NCBI RefSeq assembly: GCF_003856835.1 | Contig: NZ_CP034145.1 | Location: forward strand, 2,790,001-2,854,000 | DNA length: 64,000 nucleotides | Origin: Haloplanus aerogenes | Lineage (GTDB): Archaea; Halobacteriota; Halobacteria; Halobacteriales; Haloferacaceae | Direction: 5' to 3' | The notes under the pieces: model-generated | Database searches by the model: none | The model's input: only the letters and a program-made list of their open reading frames with translations | What the model was told of the DNA's origin: nothing | Shown here: piece by piece, positions 24,368-33,856 of the stretch | How the letters are laid out: each line of letters begins with the position of its first letter | Position numbering within the stretch: position 1 is the stretch's first letter | Program-made: the position numbers and the translations under genes

Positions 24368-25296
24368 TCCTCGCCGACGAGTGCGCGGCGGAGTCGTGGC
24401 AGTTCACCCCGTATCGCTCGCCGCTTGACCAGCAGGAATCCGAAGAAGATCAACGCGAAGCCGGCCGCGGTGGCGACCGAGAGCCCTTCGTCGAGGAAGA
24501 GCCACCCGGAAAGCGCCGCGAATATCGGAGCGACGTAGGAGACGAGGTTGATCTCGACGGCCCCCAGTCGATCCAGCAGGTCGAAGTAGATGAGGAAGCC
24601 GAGGGCGCTGGCGGCCAGCGAAAGGTACGCGAGCGCGAGCATTCCCTCGACGGTGACGGTCACGCCTGCGAGCGACTCACCGAGGCCGAGCGAGACGGCG
24701 TGCATGAGGAGCGCACCGCCGAGCATCGACCACGCTTCCAGCGTCTCGATCGGTAACTGGGCCTCGATCCGCCGAGTCAGGACGGAGCCGAGCGCGAACG
24801 AAGTCGCGGCACCGAACACGAGGAGTTTCGCGACGACACCGCCCGTCAGGAGCGCACCCGGTTCGGGCCGGGCGAGAACGATCACCCCCAGCAACCCGAA
24901 GCCGAGGCCGACGATGCCGACAGCGGTCAGGCGTTCGTCGGGGAGGAACGCGCGGGCGAAACCAGTCGTCAGGACGGGGCTGAGACTGACGATGACGGCG
25001 GCGGCCGCGCTGGTGACGGCCGGGTCGGATTCGCCAATAAAGAGAAAGACGTGGTAGCCGGCGATCAGGAGCGTCGACCCGACGGCGACGAGCGCCCACT
25101 GGCCGCGGCCACGCGGGATCGGATCTTCGACGACCCACGCGGCGTACGCGAGCATGAGGACGCCGGCCACGTCGTAGCGGATCGCCGCGAACAGGACCGG
25201 CGGGAAGTAGTCGAGGCCGGCCTTGATCGCCATGAACGCCGAGCCCCAGATGGCCGCGAGAGTGAGAAAGAGCGCGAGATTGCGGTAGCGGGACAC
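24364..25296 (-). CDS. EamA/RhaT-family (DMT) transporter
   Basis: A 310-residue protein with ten membrane helices and two EamA repeats (AAIWGSAFMAIKAGLDYFPP at the start, YLSLAASALGFLIYF and PIFAALSGWLFLDEGLS in the second half). Members export metabolites or amino acids; the substrate is unknown. It uses a GTG start. Its stop overlaps by four bases (TTAA) with the stop of the convergent kinase-like gene. Confidence 0.85.
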   Translation of the reverse strand: MSRYRNLALFLTLAAIWGSAFMAIKAGLDYFPPVLFAAIRYDVAGVLMLAYAAWVVEDPIPRGRGQWALVAVGSTLLIAGYHVFLFIGESDPAVTSAAAAVIVSLSPVLTTGFARAFLPDERLTAVGIVGLGFGLLGVIVLARPEPGALLTGGVVAKLLVFGAATSFALGSVLTRRIEAQLPIETLEAWSMLGGALLMHAVSLGLGESLAGVTVTVEGMLALAYLSLAASALGFLIYFDLLDRLGAVEINLVSYVAPIFAALSGWLFLDEGLSVATAAGFALIFFGFLLVKRRAIRGELPRLRRALVGED

Positions 25297-25321
25297 GGCG
25301 GTTATCGACCCGACGCGGCAC

Positions 25322-25870
25322 TCAACGTTTCGATTCCCGCCGCTGGTCGCGGATCGTTCGAAGCACGTCCTGCCGGGCGACGATGCCGACGAGTTCGCCG
25401 TTTTCTACGACCGGCAGCCGATTGATATCCCGTTCGTCGTCGGCCAGCAGGTCGAGGATGGTGTCGAGGTCGGTGTCGGGTGTGACCGTCACCACGTCCG
25501 CCGTCATCACCTCGCGGATCGGTCGGCCGGCGTGTTTCGCGAGGTCGATGCCGAGGTCGAGGTCGTCCCACGACACGTCGATGGCGTAGGTGAGCGTCTC
25601 GGTGAAGGGCGGGAGGCCGATGGGAAGCCACAACACGCGGTCCTCGGTCTGGAACAGGTGGACGAGGTCGTGTTGGGTGACGATGCCGACGACGCGGCCA
25701 CCATCGACGGCTTCGCCGTCTTCCCGAGGCGTCTCCGACGTCTCGCTCTCGACGACGGGAAACCCGTTGAAGTCGGCCCGTGCCAGTCGGCCGAGCACCT
25801 CGCTTACCTCGTCGTCCGGCGCGACCGTCTCTACGTCCGTCTCCATCAGGTCGCGAGCAGTCAAGGGCAT
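25322..25870 (-). CDS. CBS-domain pair protein
   Basis: A 182-residue stand-alone protein with two CBS domains: residues 6-75 (ARDLMETDVETVAPDDEVSE ... GIVTQHDLV) and 118-178 (REVMTADVVTVTPDTDLDTI ... GIVARQDVLRTI), joined by an insert of about 40 residues. CBS pairs sense adenine nucleotides or other ligands. The start at 25870 (MPLTARDLM) is the conserved one; the frame stays open upstream by chance. Confidence 0.82.
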   Translation of the reverse strand: MPLTARDLMETDVETVAPDDEVSEVLGRLARADFNGFPVVESETSETPREDGEAVDGGRVVGIVTQHDLVHLFQTEDRVLWLPIGLPPFTETLTYAIDVSWDDLDLGIDLAKHAGRPIREVMTADVVTVTPDTDLDTILDLLADDERDINRLPVVENGELVGIVARQDVLRTIRDQRRESKR

Positions 25871-26120
25871 GCGTGTGGTGAGGGCCGTCGACCGTGTAGG
25901 TGTTACGGGTCGCTCGACGCGGCACGCGGGACCGAACGGCACCGACTCCCCGACACCGCGTCCGACTACCCGTCCCCGTTCGCCCCGCCATCGATTAGTG
26001 TAAATGCGCCACACAGTGGGGTATGGGTCACTTAGTGCGGTGCCGTACGGAGGCGGGAATCGAACTGGACCGAGCCGATCGATGGGCGGCGGAAATACGG
26101 AGTGCAGTGGGTGACGGGGC

Positions 26121-27035
26121 ATGAACGGGCCTGTCCTCCAGGCTGCGGGGAGCGAGACCGGATTCGTCGGCGAATATCTCACCGACTTCGGAATCCCTCC
26201 CAGTCTGGCGAGCGCGATCGGCTCTGCAGCTGTGTTCGTCGTGGTGTTCGTCGCGCTGTACATCATCGGGAAACAGCTCTTCGTTCCCTTTGTCGACGGT
26301 CTGCTCCGTCGGCAAGGTGTCGACGAACACGCTCGGAAGCCTCTCCGGGTGCTCAGCTACGCGATCGTCGTCCTGGGTGGTCTCGGCCTGGGCTTCGCGC
26401 TCGCGGGCTACGGCAACATCCTGCTTGCCCTGTCGACCGTCGGGGCAGCCGCCACGCTCGCGATCGGGTTCGCGCTACAGGACGTCATCAAGAACTTCGT
26501 CGCCGGCGTCTTCATCTACACGGACCAGCCGTTTCGAACTGGCGACTGGATCGAGTGGGGAGGGAACTCCGGGTTCGTCGAAGATATCGGTCTCCGGGTA
26601 ACTCGCGTTCGCACGTTCGACAACGAACACCTGACGGTTCCCAACTCGCAGTTGACCGACGACGTGATCAAAAACTACGACAGAAACCGGACGCTACGGC
26701 TCAAATTCACGTTCCGAATCGGTTTCGAGGACGACATCGACGACGCGATGGACCACATCATCGCCGCCGCGGAGGCGGAAGAAGAGATCCTGGAAGAGCC
26801 GGCACCGTCGGTCAAATTGATGGAGATCAACGAGGCGTCGTTCGACCTACAGGGCCGGATCTGGATCCGCGATCCTGGCGATTCCGATTTCCTCGGGATT
26901 CGCGGGCGGTTCGTCAAGGATGTCACCGACCGGTTCGAGGCCGCGGGAATCTCGATCCCGTATCCACACCGCACCGTCGACGGCTCGCTCGACACGTCGT
27001 CGCGCGTCCGATCGGGGTTCGTGTCGGACGATTGA
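26121..27035 (+). CDS. MscS-family mechanosensitive channel
   Basis: A 304-residue membrane protein. Three N-terminal helices are followed by the pore-lining TM3 and beta-domain signature (STVGAAATLAIGFALQDVIK, NFVAGVFIYTDQPFRTGDWI, then LTVPNSQLTDDVIKNYDRN). It opens under membrane tension to release solutes on osmotic downshift. It is a monocistronic gene. The preceding 250 nt (25871-26120) contain no gene that I can see. Confidence 0.88.
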   Translation: MNGPVLQAAGSETGFVGEYLTDFGIPPSLASAIGSAAVFVVVFVALYIIGKQLFVPFVDGLLRRQGVDEHARKPLRVLSYAIVVLGGLGLGFALAGYGNILLALSTVGAAATLAIGFALQDVIKNFVAGVFIYTDQPFRTGDWIEWGGNSGFVEDIGLRVTRVRTFDNEHLTVPNSQLTDDVIKNYDRNRTLRLKFTFRIGFEDDIDDAMDHIIAAAEAEEEILEEPAPSVKLMEINEASFDLQGRIWIRDPGDSDFLGIRGRFVKDVTDRFEAAGISIPYPHRTVDGSLDTSSRVRSGFVSDD

Positions 27036-27116
27036 TCATGTCCGAGACGGTTCGGATGCCGGAGCCGAACGCGACATCCCGTCATCGACGCCAACGACCG
27101 ACCCAGCGCCGCCGTA

Positions 27117-27125
27117 CGTTTAAGT
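27117..27125 (+). promoter_or_regulatory. TATA box of the RNase HI gene
   Basis: CGTTTAAGT stands about 26 nt upstream of the ATG at 27148, the spacing of a leaderless haloarchaeal promoter. Confidence 0.6.
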
Positions 27126-27147
27126 AACCCGACCGCGAAGGCAGCGT

Positions 27148-27822
27148 ATGGCCGTTCACGGCCGTTCGACGCTCCGGGATCTGTTCGACGACTCGCCCAC
27201 GCCCCACATCGCGCATCCGCCGCGCACCCATCACCGACACTTCTACGTCGCGACCGACGGCTCCTATCGAGCCGACGGTGGCGGCCTCGGGGCGGTCATC
27301 GAAGCGCGTGACGGGACGCGGGTCGCCCGACTCGCGCTCGAAGACACACCGCCGGACAACAACGTCGCGGAGTATCGGGCGCTGCATCTCGGGCTGGATG
27401 TCCTCGCCGCACGGGCGCCACCCGGCTCGCGGGTCGGCATCCTCGTCGACCACGACGACCTCGCGGCGAACGTCAACCGGGCCGTCCTGACCGCCGATCA
27501 CCCCGACTGGGAGCCAACCGGCCCGGTCACCGTGCCGTCACGGAGCGAGTATCACTGGCGCGGCATCCGCGCCCGCATCGGAGACTTCGACGAACTCCGA
27601 GCGGCGCGGATCGACAGTCGCGTCAACCCCGCGCACCCGCTGGCAAACGCGCCCGAGCGGTACGCCCACGTCAACGGCCGTGAGGAGAAGTGCGTGATTC
27701 CCGAACGAGACGGCCGGCCGTCGCGGACTCACGGCCGTAGTCGCACGCCCTCGCCAGATACCGAGGACGCGACACCCGAGATTCCGCCGCCGTCGCGGGC
27801 CGAACGGCGGGCGGGAGATTAG
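27148..27822 (+). CDS. rnhA: RNase HI-family ribonuclease
   Basis: A 224-residue protein with a type I RNase H fold: YVATDGSYRADGGGLGAVI (Asp near residue 35), NNVAEYRALHLGLDVL (Glu near 73), LVDHDDLAANV (Asp near 99) and a late Asn/His region. It cuts RNA in RNA-DNA hybrids. The C-terminal 50 residues are a Pro/Arg-rich low-complexity tail. Haloarchaea often have such HI-type enzymes in addition to RNase HII. Confidence 0.8.
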   Translation: MAVHGRSTLRDLFDDSPTPHIAHPPRTHHRHFYVATDGSYRADGGGLGAVIEARDGTRVARLALEDTPPDNNVAEYRALHLGLDVLAARAPPGSRVGILVDHDDLAANVNRAVLTADHPDWEPTGPVTVPSRSEYHWRGIRARIGDFDELRAARIDSRVNPAHPLANAPERYAHVNGREEKCVIPERDGRPSRTHGRSRTPSPDTEDATPEIPPPSRAERRAGD

Positions 27823-27824
27823 CG

Positions 27825-30083
27825 CTACTCGTCGCGTTCCTGCGCGTCGACGACCGCCACGCCCGCGAGGTTGACGATGTCTTTCACCTCGTCGCCGCGC
27901 TGGAGGACGTGAACCGGCTTGTCCATCCCGACCAGCATCGGGCCGATGGCGTCCGCGCCGCCGAGCCGTTGCAAGAGTTTGTAGCCGATGTTGCCAGCTT
28001 CGAGGTTCGGGAAGATCAGCACGTTCGCCGGCTCCTCTAGCTCCGCGAAGTCGTAGGTGCCGTTCAGGATGTCCTCGACGACCGCCGTGTCGGCCTGCAT
28101 CTCGCCGTCGACCGGGAAGTCGACCTCGGGATCGTCACGGAGCATCTTCGCGGCCCGCCGGGGCTTGCGCGTGCCCTGATTGTCGACGCTCCCGAAGTTG
28201 GAGTAGGAGAGCAGGGCAGCCCGGGGTTCGACGTTGAACCGACGGGCGAGTTCACCTGTATGCCGGCCGATTTCCGCCAACTCGGCCGCACCGGGGTCCT
28301 GATTCACCGTCGCGTCGGCGACGAAGATCACCCGATTCCGGAAGGTGAGCATGTAGACGCCGGCCGCGTACTCGGCGTCCTCGGCCGTCCCGATCACCTG
28401 CAGCGGCGGACGCAGGGCGGACGGGTAGTGGTGCATCAGACCGGTGAGCATGGCGTCGGCGTCGCCCATCTCCACCATCACGCTTCCGAGGTAGTTGCCG
28501 TCGCGGACGAGTTCGTTCGCCTCGCGCCGGGTGACGCCCTTGCGCTTGCGGAGTTCGTACAGCCGCTCAGCGTACGGTTCGAGTTCGTCCGCGCTGGGAT
28601 CGACGATTTCGGGCTCGAAATCGAGGCTGAGGTCGTCCATCGTCGTCCAGATCTCGTCGCGGTCACCCAGCAGGACGGGCGTCGCGATCCCCTGATCCGT
28701 GATCTGGTAGGCGGCGCGGATCATCTTCTCGTCGGTCCCCTCCGCTAGAACGACCCGTTTGGGGTCCGTTTTGGCCTTGTTGAGGACGACCCGCATCATC
28801 TCGCGGGACTTGCCGAGTCGTGCCTCCAGTTCCTCGCGGTAGGTGCTGAGGTCGATGGATTTCCGGGCCGCGTCGCTCTCGATAGCCGCCTGCGCGACGG
28901 CGGGTGCCACCTCGAACATCACCCGCGGGTCGACGGGTTTGGGGAGGATGTACTCGGGGCCGAACTGGAGCGGTTGGTCGCCGTAGGCCTTCACGACCGC
29001 GTCGGGCACGTCCTTGCGGGCGAGAGCCGCGAGCGCGCGGGCCGCCGCGACCTTCATCTCCTCGTTGATCTCCGTCGCGCGCACGTCCAGGGCACCCCGG
29101 AAGATGAAGGGGAAGCCGAGGACGTTGTTCACCTGATTCGGGAAGTCCGACCGTCCGGTGCCAACGATGACGGTGTCGTCGCGGGCCTCTTTGGCGTCGT
29201 GGTAGTCGATTTCGGGTTCGGGGTTGGCCATCGCGAAGATGATGGGATCGTTGGCCATCGACCGCACCATCTCCTGACTGACGATGCCGCCGACCGACAG
29301 GCCGACGAACACGTCCGCCCCCTCCATCGCGTCGGCCAGGTCGCCCGCCGGGCGGTCCTGTGCGAACTTGGCCTTGTACTGGTTGAGTTCGCCCGCCTCG
29401 ACCCGCTCGGACGTGATGATGCCCGAGGAGTCACACATCGTGATGTTCTCTCTCCGGACGCCGAGGGAGACGTAGAAGTCGGCGGTGGCGATGGCGCTCG
29501 CCCCCGCCCCGGAGATGGTCACCGTCAGATCGTCGAGATCCTTGTCGACGATGTCGGCGGCGTTGACGAGGCCGGCACCGGTGATGATGGCGGTACCGTG
29601 CTGGTCGTCGTGGAAGACGGGGATGGACATCTCCTCGCGGAGGCGCTCCTCGATTTCGAAGCAGTCGGGTGCCTTGATGTCCTCCAGATTGATCCCGCCG
29701 AAGGTGGGTTCCATCGCCCGCGTCGACTTGATGATGTCGGCGGGGTCGTCGAAGTCGAGTTCGATGTCGAAGACGTCGATGTCGGCGAAGCGCTTGAACA
29801 ACACGCCCTTCCCCTCCATGACGGGCTTGGACGCCTGCGCGCCGATGTCGCCGAGACCGAGAACGGCCGAGCCGTTGGAGATGACGCCGACGAGGTTGCC
29901 CTTGGACGTGTACTCGTAGGCGAGGTCCGGGTCCTCGTGGATGTCGGAACACGGGGCCGCCACGCCGGGGGAGTACGCCAGACTCAGATCCCGCTGTGTG
30001 TTCGTCGGCTTCGTCGTCGAAATCTCGATCTTGCCGGGAGGGTCCTGTCGGTGATACTCCCTGGCGTCGTCTTCGAGTCCCAT
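27825..30083 (-). CDS. maeB: NADP-dependent malic enzyme with phosphotransacetylase-like domain
   Basis: A 752-residue hybrid enzyme. Residues 1-420 are malic enzyme ([67 protein letters not shown]) and 430-752 a phosphate-acetyltransferase-type domain ([34 protein letters not shown]). It converts malate to pyruvate and CO2 and makes NADPH; in MaeB the PTA part is regulatory. The start at 30083 ([11 protein letters not shown]) gives the family N-terminus even though the frame stays open for 330 nt more. Confidence 0.92.
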   Translation of the reverse strand: MGLEDDAREYHRQDPPGKIEISTTKPTNTQRDLSLAYSPGVAAPCSDIHEDPDLAYEYTSKGNLVGVISNGSAVLGLGDIGAQASKPVMEGKGVLFKRFADIDVFDIELDFDDPADIIKSTRAMEPTFGGINLEDIKAPDCFEIEERLREEMSIPVFHDDQHGTAIITGAGLVNAADIVDKDLDDLTVTISGAGASAIATADFYVSLGVRRENITMCDSSGIITSERVEAGELNQYKAKFAQDRPAGDLADAMEGADVFVGLSVGGIVSQEMVRSMANDPIIFAMANPEPEIDYHDAKEARDDTVIVGTGRSDFPNQVNNVLGFPFIFRGALDVRATEINEEMKVAAARALAALARKDVPDAVVKAYGDQPLQFGPEYILPKPVDPRVMFEVAPAVAQAAIESDAARKSIDLSTYREELEARLGKSREMMRVVLNKAKTDPKRVVLAEGTDEKMIRAAYQITDQGIATPVLLGDRDEIWTTMDDLSLDFEPEIVDPSADELEPYAERLYELRKRKGVTRREANELVRDGNYLGSVMVEMGDADAMLTGLMHHYPSALRPPLQVIGTAEDAEYAAGVYMLTFRNRVIFVADATVNQDPGAAELAEIGRHTGELARRFNVEPRAALLSYSNFGSVDNQGTRKPRRAAKMLRDDPEVDFPVDGEMQADTAVVEDILNGTYDFAELEEPANVLIFPNLEAGNIGYKLLQRLGGADAIGPMLVGMDKPVHVLQRGDEVKDIVNLAGVAVVDAQERDE

Positions 30084-30221
30084 AGGCGCGACCACAAGGG
30101 GGCAGACAAAAAACCTTCCGTGGCGCGTCGACAACGGTATTCGGCAGACGACGAGAGCTTCAGCGACGAACGCGCGTGGTGTCACCGGCGCCCACACGTC
30201 AACAGGAGGTATCGTAACTGT

Positions 30222-30248
30222 CGAGAGATTCTCGGCGAGAATCTCTCG
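30222..30248. repeat. 27-nt perfect nested palindrome between maeB and ctaA
   Basis: CGAGAGATTCTCG, one G, then CGAGAATCTCTCG: a perfect 13-bp inverted repeat with 1-nt spacer. Each arm is itself a dyad (CGAGA-gat-TCTCG and CGAGA-atc-TCTCG). A further pair, AGGAGG (30204-30209) and CCTCCT (30261-30266), lies exactly symmetrically about the same axis at 30235. It sits in the 256-nt divergent space (30084-30339), 139 nt from maeB and 92 nt from ctaA. Confidence 0.8.
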
Positions 30249-30310
30249 TGACTTCCAATTCCTCCTAAACGTTTGGGCCGATTCCTCACGAACGGGAGGT
30301 TCGGACAGGT

Positions 30311-30317
30311 CTAAGTA
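30311..30317 (+). promoter_or_regulatory. TATA-like box of ctaA
   Basis: CTAAGTA is about 26 nt upstream of the ATG at 30340, consistent with a leaderless transcript. Confidence 0.5.
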
Positions 30318-30339
30318 CGCAGGGTGCCGAAGCGCGCGT

Positions 30340-31188
30340 ATGAGCCTCCGCGACCGAGTTACGTTTCCCCGGTTCGCCGCGTTCACCACGGGGCTGACGC
30401 TCACGCTCGTCATGCTCGGCGTCTACACCGCCGCGACGGGGTCGGGGCTGGCCTGTTCGGCCCAGTGGCCGCTCTGTGACAACGGCCTCCTCCCCCAGAC
30501 GATTCCGAGTTTCATCGAGTGGTTCCACCGCCTCGTCGCCATGGTGACGGGGTGGTTCATCATCGGCACCGCCGTCTGGGCGTGGCGCCGGCCCGAGACG
30601 GGAACCCGACTCACGGCCACGCTCGCCGCCCTCCTCCTGCCCCTCCAGATCAGCATCGGCGCCGTGACCGTGACGCTCAACGGCATGTTGCCCGACGGGT
30701 ACTCGCCGCCGACGCAGGGCGCCCACCTCGTCGTCGCGCTCACCATCTTCTCGCTGCTCGTGTGGACGGCGCTCTCGGCACGCGAGGAGACGGGACCGAC
30801 GCTCGAACGCGTCCGTCGGGCTCTCCTCGTCGCGCTCGGTGCCCTCGTCGTCACCGTCCTCGCCAGCCGTGTCTTCACGCCGACACCGTACGGTCCGGCG
30901 GGACAGGCAGTCTTCTACGGCGCGGCACTGCTCACCGTCGCCGCGCTCCTCGCCGCGACCCGGTGGCTCGCCGACTCGGCAGTGTCTCGGCTTCGGATCG
31001 CCACGGGGACGGCGCTCACCCTCCTCTTCGTCGGGATGCTCCTCGGCCGTGACCTCGTGTTCTACACGTCGACCGTTCGCCTCGTCAACGCGGCCGCGTT
31101 CCTGCTCGCGGGCGCCATCGTCGCCGCCGTCGCCGTCCTCACGCGGCGGGCACGGGCCGACGGTCGCGTCGGCTCCACGGTGAGTTAG
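30340..31188 (+). CDS. ctaA: Heme A synthase (COX15/CtaA)
   Basis: A 282-residue protein with eight membrane helices that oxidises the C8 methyl of heme O to make heme A for cytochrome oxidase. The first extracytoplasmic loop has the paired Cys39 and Cys46 ([16 protein letters not shown]). Heme-ligand histidines are at [12 protein letters not shown] (His63) and [10 protein letters not shown]. The length is that of the short archaeal/Bacillus type. It converges on an alcohol dehydrogenase gene with a shared TTAG at the stops. Confidence 0.9.
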   Translation: MSLRDRVTFPRFAAFTTGLTLTLVMLGVYTAATGSGLACSAQWPLCDNGLLPQTIPSFIEWFHRLVAMVTGWFIIGTAVWAWRRPETGTRLTATLAALLLPLQISIGAVTVTLNGMLPDGYSPPTQGAHLVVALTIFSLLVWTALSAREETGPTLERVRRALLVALGALVVTVLASRVFTPTPYGPAGQAVFYGAALLTVAALLAATRWLADSAVSRLRIATGTALTLLFVGMLLGRDLVFYTSTVRLVNAAAFLLAGAIVAAVAVLTRRARADGRVGSTVS

Positions 31189-32252
31189 AATTCGGTGACG
31201 ACTTCGACGCCCGTCGTCTCGTAGTCGGTCATCGCCGCCAGTCGCTCCGGCACGTCCGACAGTGACACTTCCCGGCGGACGAGACGCGCGGGTTCGATAG
31301 AGCCCGATTCCAGCAAGCGGAGCAGTTCGTCGTAGCGCGTCGGCGGCATCCCCCGCGCCCCGTGGAAGTCGGCCTCCATCATCGCCATGCGCTCCACCGG
31401 GAGCGACACCTCGCCGCGTTCCTCGTCGGTCGTCAGCCCGACCTGGACGTGGGTCCCCCGGCGGCACAGGGAGAACACCGAGTTCCGACAGGTCTCGGCC
31501 ACACCGAGAGCGTCGACGGAGACGTGGGCGCCGCCGTCCGTCTCGCCGCGAATCGCGCCAGTGACCTCCTGTCCCGACTTCCCGTCGGCGTTCACCACGG
31601 CGTCGGCACCTAGATCGCTGGCGAGGTCGAGCGCCGCGTCGCGGATGTCGACGGCGACGACCCGTGCGCCGAGGGCATCGGCGATGTGGACCGTCGAGAG
31701 ACCGACGCCGCCACAGCCGTGGACAGCGACCCAGTCGCCGGCGCCGACATCGCCGCGAGCGGTCAGCGCGTGGAAGGCAGTCATGAACCGACAGCCGAGC
31801 GCCGCCATGTCACGGGCCGAGACACCGTCGGGGAGGGGCATGGCGTTGTAGTCGGCGTGGGGGGCGTGGACCTGTTCCGCGAACGCCCCCTGGGCCTCCT
31901 GCTGGAACCCAAGGGCGAGGCCGTCCTCGCAGACGTTGCCGTGGCCGCTCAGACACTGGGGACACGAGCCGTCACCGAGGTTGAACGGGACGGCGACGCG
32001 GTCGCCCTCGCTCACCGTCTCGACCTGGTCGCCGACGGCGACGACCCGACCGGCGGGTTCGTGTCCGAGGATCTGACCGTCCGAGACGCGGTCCCCGACC
32101 CATTCGCCGTGGCCCTGCCAGGCATGCCAGTCGCTCCGGCAGACGCCACAGGCCTCGACCTCGACGACCGCGCCGTGAGGCGCGGGATCGGGTCGTTCGA
32201 CGTCGGTGATCTCCAGCGGTTCGCCGTGTTCCCGGAGGACTGCGGCGCGCAT
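31185..32252 (-). CDS. Zinc-dependent alcohol dehydrogenase (MDR family)
   Basis: A 355-residue medium-chain dehydrogenase. Catalytic zinc ligands are in EACGVCRSDWHAWQGHG and GHEPAGRVV; the NAD(P) motif is VHGCGGVGLSTV. The structural zinc lobe reads GDGSCPQCLSGHGNVC, so the first of the usual four cysteines is Asp. The substrate (an alcohol or aldehyde) is unknown. The start at 32252 (MRAAVLREHG) is the conserved one. Confidence 0.87.
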   Translation of the reverse strand: MRAAVLREHGEPLEITDVERPDPAPHGAVVEVEACGVCRSDWHAWQGHGEWVGDRVSDGQILGHEPAGRVVAVGDQVETVSEGDRVAVPFNLGDGSCPQCLSGHGNVCEDGLALGFQQEAQGAFAEQVHAPHADYNAMPLPDGVSARDMAALGCRFMTAFHALTARGDVGAGDWVAVHGCGGVGLSTVHIADALGARVVAVDIRDAALDLASDLGADAVVNADGKSGQEVTGAIRGETDGGAHVSVDALGVAETCRNSVFSLCRRGTHVQVGLTTDEERGEVSLPVERMAMMEADFHGARGMPPTRYDELLRLLESGSIEPARLVRREVSLSDVPERLAAMTDYETTGVEVVTEF

Positions 32253-32359
32253 ACCCGTCGCCACGCCGCGACGGCCCAAAACTCATAGGGATTATCGCCA
32301 CTGTCGATACGTTCGTGCCGGCACGGTGCAGCGCGAATCGACCGTGGCTTCGGAGACGC

Positions 32360-33856
32360 TCACATGAAATCGGAGAGGCCGGACTGGCCGTCGTCGGTGT
32401 CCGCGTCCGCGTCCGCGCCCGCATCCGCATCCGCATCCGCAGTCTCTCCGTCTCCGTCTCCGTCTCCGTCAACTGGATCGTCCGCGCCGTCCGCGTCGTC
32501 GGCATCGCCGTCGAGAACACGCCCCTCGTCGACGCCGTCACTCACGTCCCCCCGGCCTCCGCCGAACGCCCCCGAATGCTCCTCTAGCTCCGACTCACGG
32601 AGTTCCTGTGCGTCGGCGACGATGGACTCTACCTTGTTCGTCGTCTCGCCGCTCCCCGTCACGAACGACACCGCCGCCTCGTCGAGATCGTAGTAGGCGA
32701 CCATCGCGACGGTCAGATCACGGGGCTTGCAGTGGTGAGTCATCGCCGCGAGGAAGGGGAGCACCTCGCGACGCGCCGTCGCCATGCTGAAGCCGCCGCG
32801 CTCGGCCACCTTGCGGACTACTTCGTCCGCGGTCGAGTCGGAGGAGGGCCAGAACTGTGGACGGTTGAATCGCGTCCACCCGCCCTTGGACCCGTCGCGC
32901 GCGGCCGCCACGCCGCCGGCGAGGGCATCGGTCGCGTAGCGCCAGTAGCCGTACTCCTGGCTAGCGCGTACTCGCCCCAACCACCGGTCGGCGTCCGCGA
33001 GGCTGTCGTACGCCCGAGCGAGTTCCGCCCCCTCGTACACCTTCGTGACGTTCTCCGCGATCCACTTCGTCAGATCGTCCGGCGTCTCGTCGACGCGGTA
33101 CGCCGACTGGATCGCCTCTTCCGCCGACTCCTCTTTCAACACCGCGTCGAGGAATGGAAAGACCCCCAAACTCCGGTCGCGGTCGCTCGTCACCACGTCG
33201 TCGACGGTCAGCCGACGGTCGTCCTCCGCGGCCGCCTGCAGGTCGTTCACCGCCGAACGGAGGTCGCCGTCGTTCACCTCGGCGATACGGTCGAGGGCGT
33301 CGGCGTCGAATTCGACGTTCTCGCGCCGGCAGATGTCCCGGAGGACGGGGACGATCGAACGTGCCGATACGTCCCGGAATTCGATCTCCCGACAGGCGTT
33401 GCGGAGTCCTCGACTCATGTCGTAGTACTCGTTGGCGATCAGGACGATGGGCTGATCGGCGTCCTTGACGACCCTGGTGATGGCACTCGCACCGCCGCGG
33501 TCGTAGTTGCCGTGAATGTTGTCCGCTTCGTCGAGGATGACCAGTTGCCGACCGCCGCTCCCGTCTCCCATCGATCCGGCGAGCGTCGCGTTCTTCGCGG
33601 CGCGACCGGCGAACCGTTCGATCACGTCGGCCGTGCGCTGGTCGGAGGCGTTGAGTTCGACCGTCTCCCACCCCATGTCGGCCGCGAGAGCGTGGGCAGC
33701 AGAGGTCTTGCCCACACCCGGACTGCCGTGGACGACGACCGCCTCTCGGTGGTCGTCCCACGTCTTCGCCCACTCCGCCAGTGCGTCACGGGCCTTGTCG
33801 TTTCCCCGGACCGCGGAGAGCGTGGATGGGCGGTATTTCTCCGTCCAGTCGGTCAT
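32360..33856 (-). CDS. rfcB: Replication factor C large subunit
   Basis: A 498-residue clamp-loader subunit that opens and loads PCNA on primed DNA with the small RFC subunit. The N-terminus MTDWTEKYRP, Walker A HGSPGVGKTSAAHAL (near residue 43), Walker B VILDEADNIHG and the SRG-type RGLRNACREIEF are present. The last 75 residues are an acidic Asp/Ala/Gly tail that ends in QSGLSDFM, a PCNA-interacting (PIP) motif QxxLxxF. A TATA-like TTTAGTG (33880-33887) stands about 25 nt upstream. Confidence 0.93.
   Translation of the reverse strand: MTDWTEKYRPSTLSAVRGNDKARDALAEWAKTWDDHREAVVVHGSPGVGKTSAAHALAADMGWETVELNASDQRTADVIERFAGRAAKNATLAGSMGDGSGGRQLVILDEADNIHGNYDRGGASAITRVVKDADQPIVLIANEYYDMSRGLRNACREIEFRDVSARSIVPVLRDICRRENVEFDADALDRIAEVNDGDLRSAVNDLQAAAEDDRRLTVDDVVTSDRDRSLGVFPFLDAVLKEESAEEAIQSAYRVDETPDDLTKWIAENVTKVYEGAELARAYDSLADADRWLGRVRASQEYGYWRYATDALAGGVAAARDGSKGGWTRFNRPQFWPSSDSTADEVVRKVAERGGFSMATARREVLPFLAAMTHHCKPRDLTVAMVAYYDLDEAAVSFVTGSGETTNKVESIVADAQELRESELEEHSGAFGGGRGDVSDGVDEGRVLDGDADDADGADDPVDGDGDGDGETADADADAGADADADTDDGQSGLSDFM
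32395..32470. repeat. Low-complexity 6-nt repeats in the rfcB tail
   Basis: Runs of GTCCGC, ATCCGC and GTCTCC encode the DADADA / DGDGDG stretch of the RFC tail on the minus strand. It is in-frame repeat expansion inside a coding region and no separate element. Confidence 0.75.

Noticed and set aside
26048-26065. Sequence like the 3 prime end of a tRNA (minus strand GTTCGATTCCCGCCTCCG), possible attachment site
   Set aside because: No pairing T stem, no acceptor or anticodon arm nearby, no second copy and no integrase in the window; probably chance.
28974-30251. 425-codon frame antisense to maeB
   Set aside because: The product is low-complexity Val/Asp/Arg-rich and without domains; the sense strand encodes a complete malic enzyme.
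30084-30413. In-frame extension of maeB by 110 codons
   Set aside because: It runs through the nested palindrome and lacks family similarity; the start at 30083 gives the normal malic-enzyme N-terminus.
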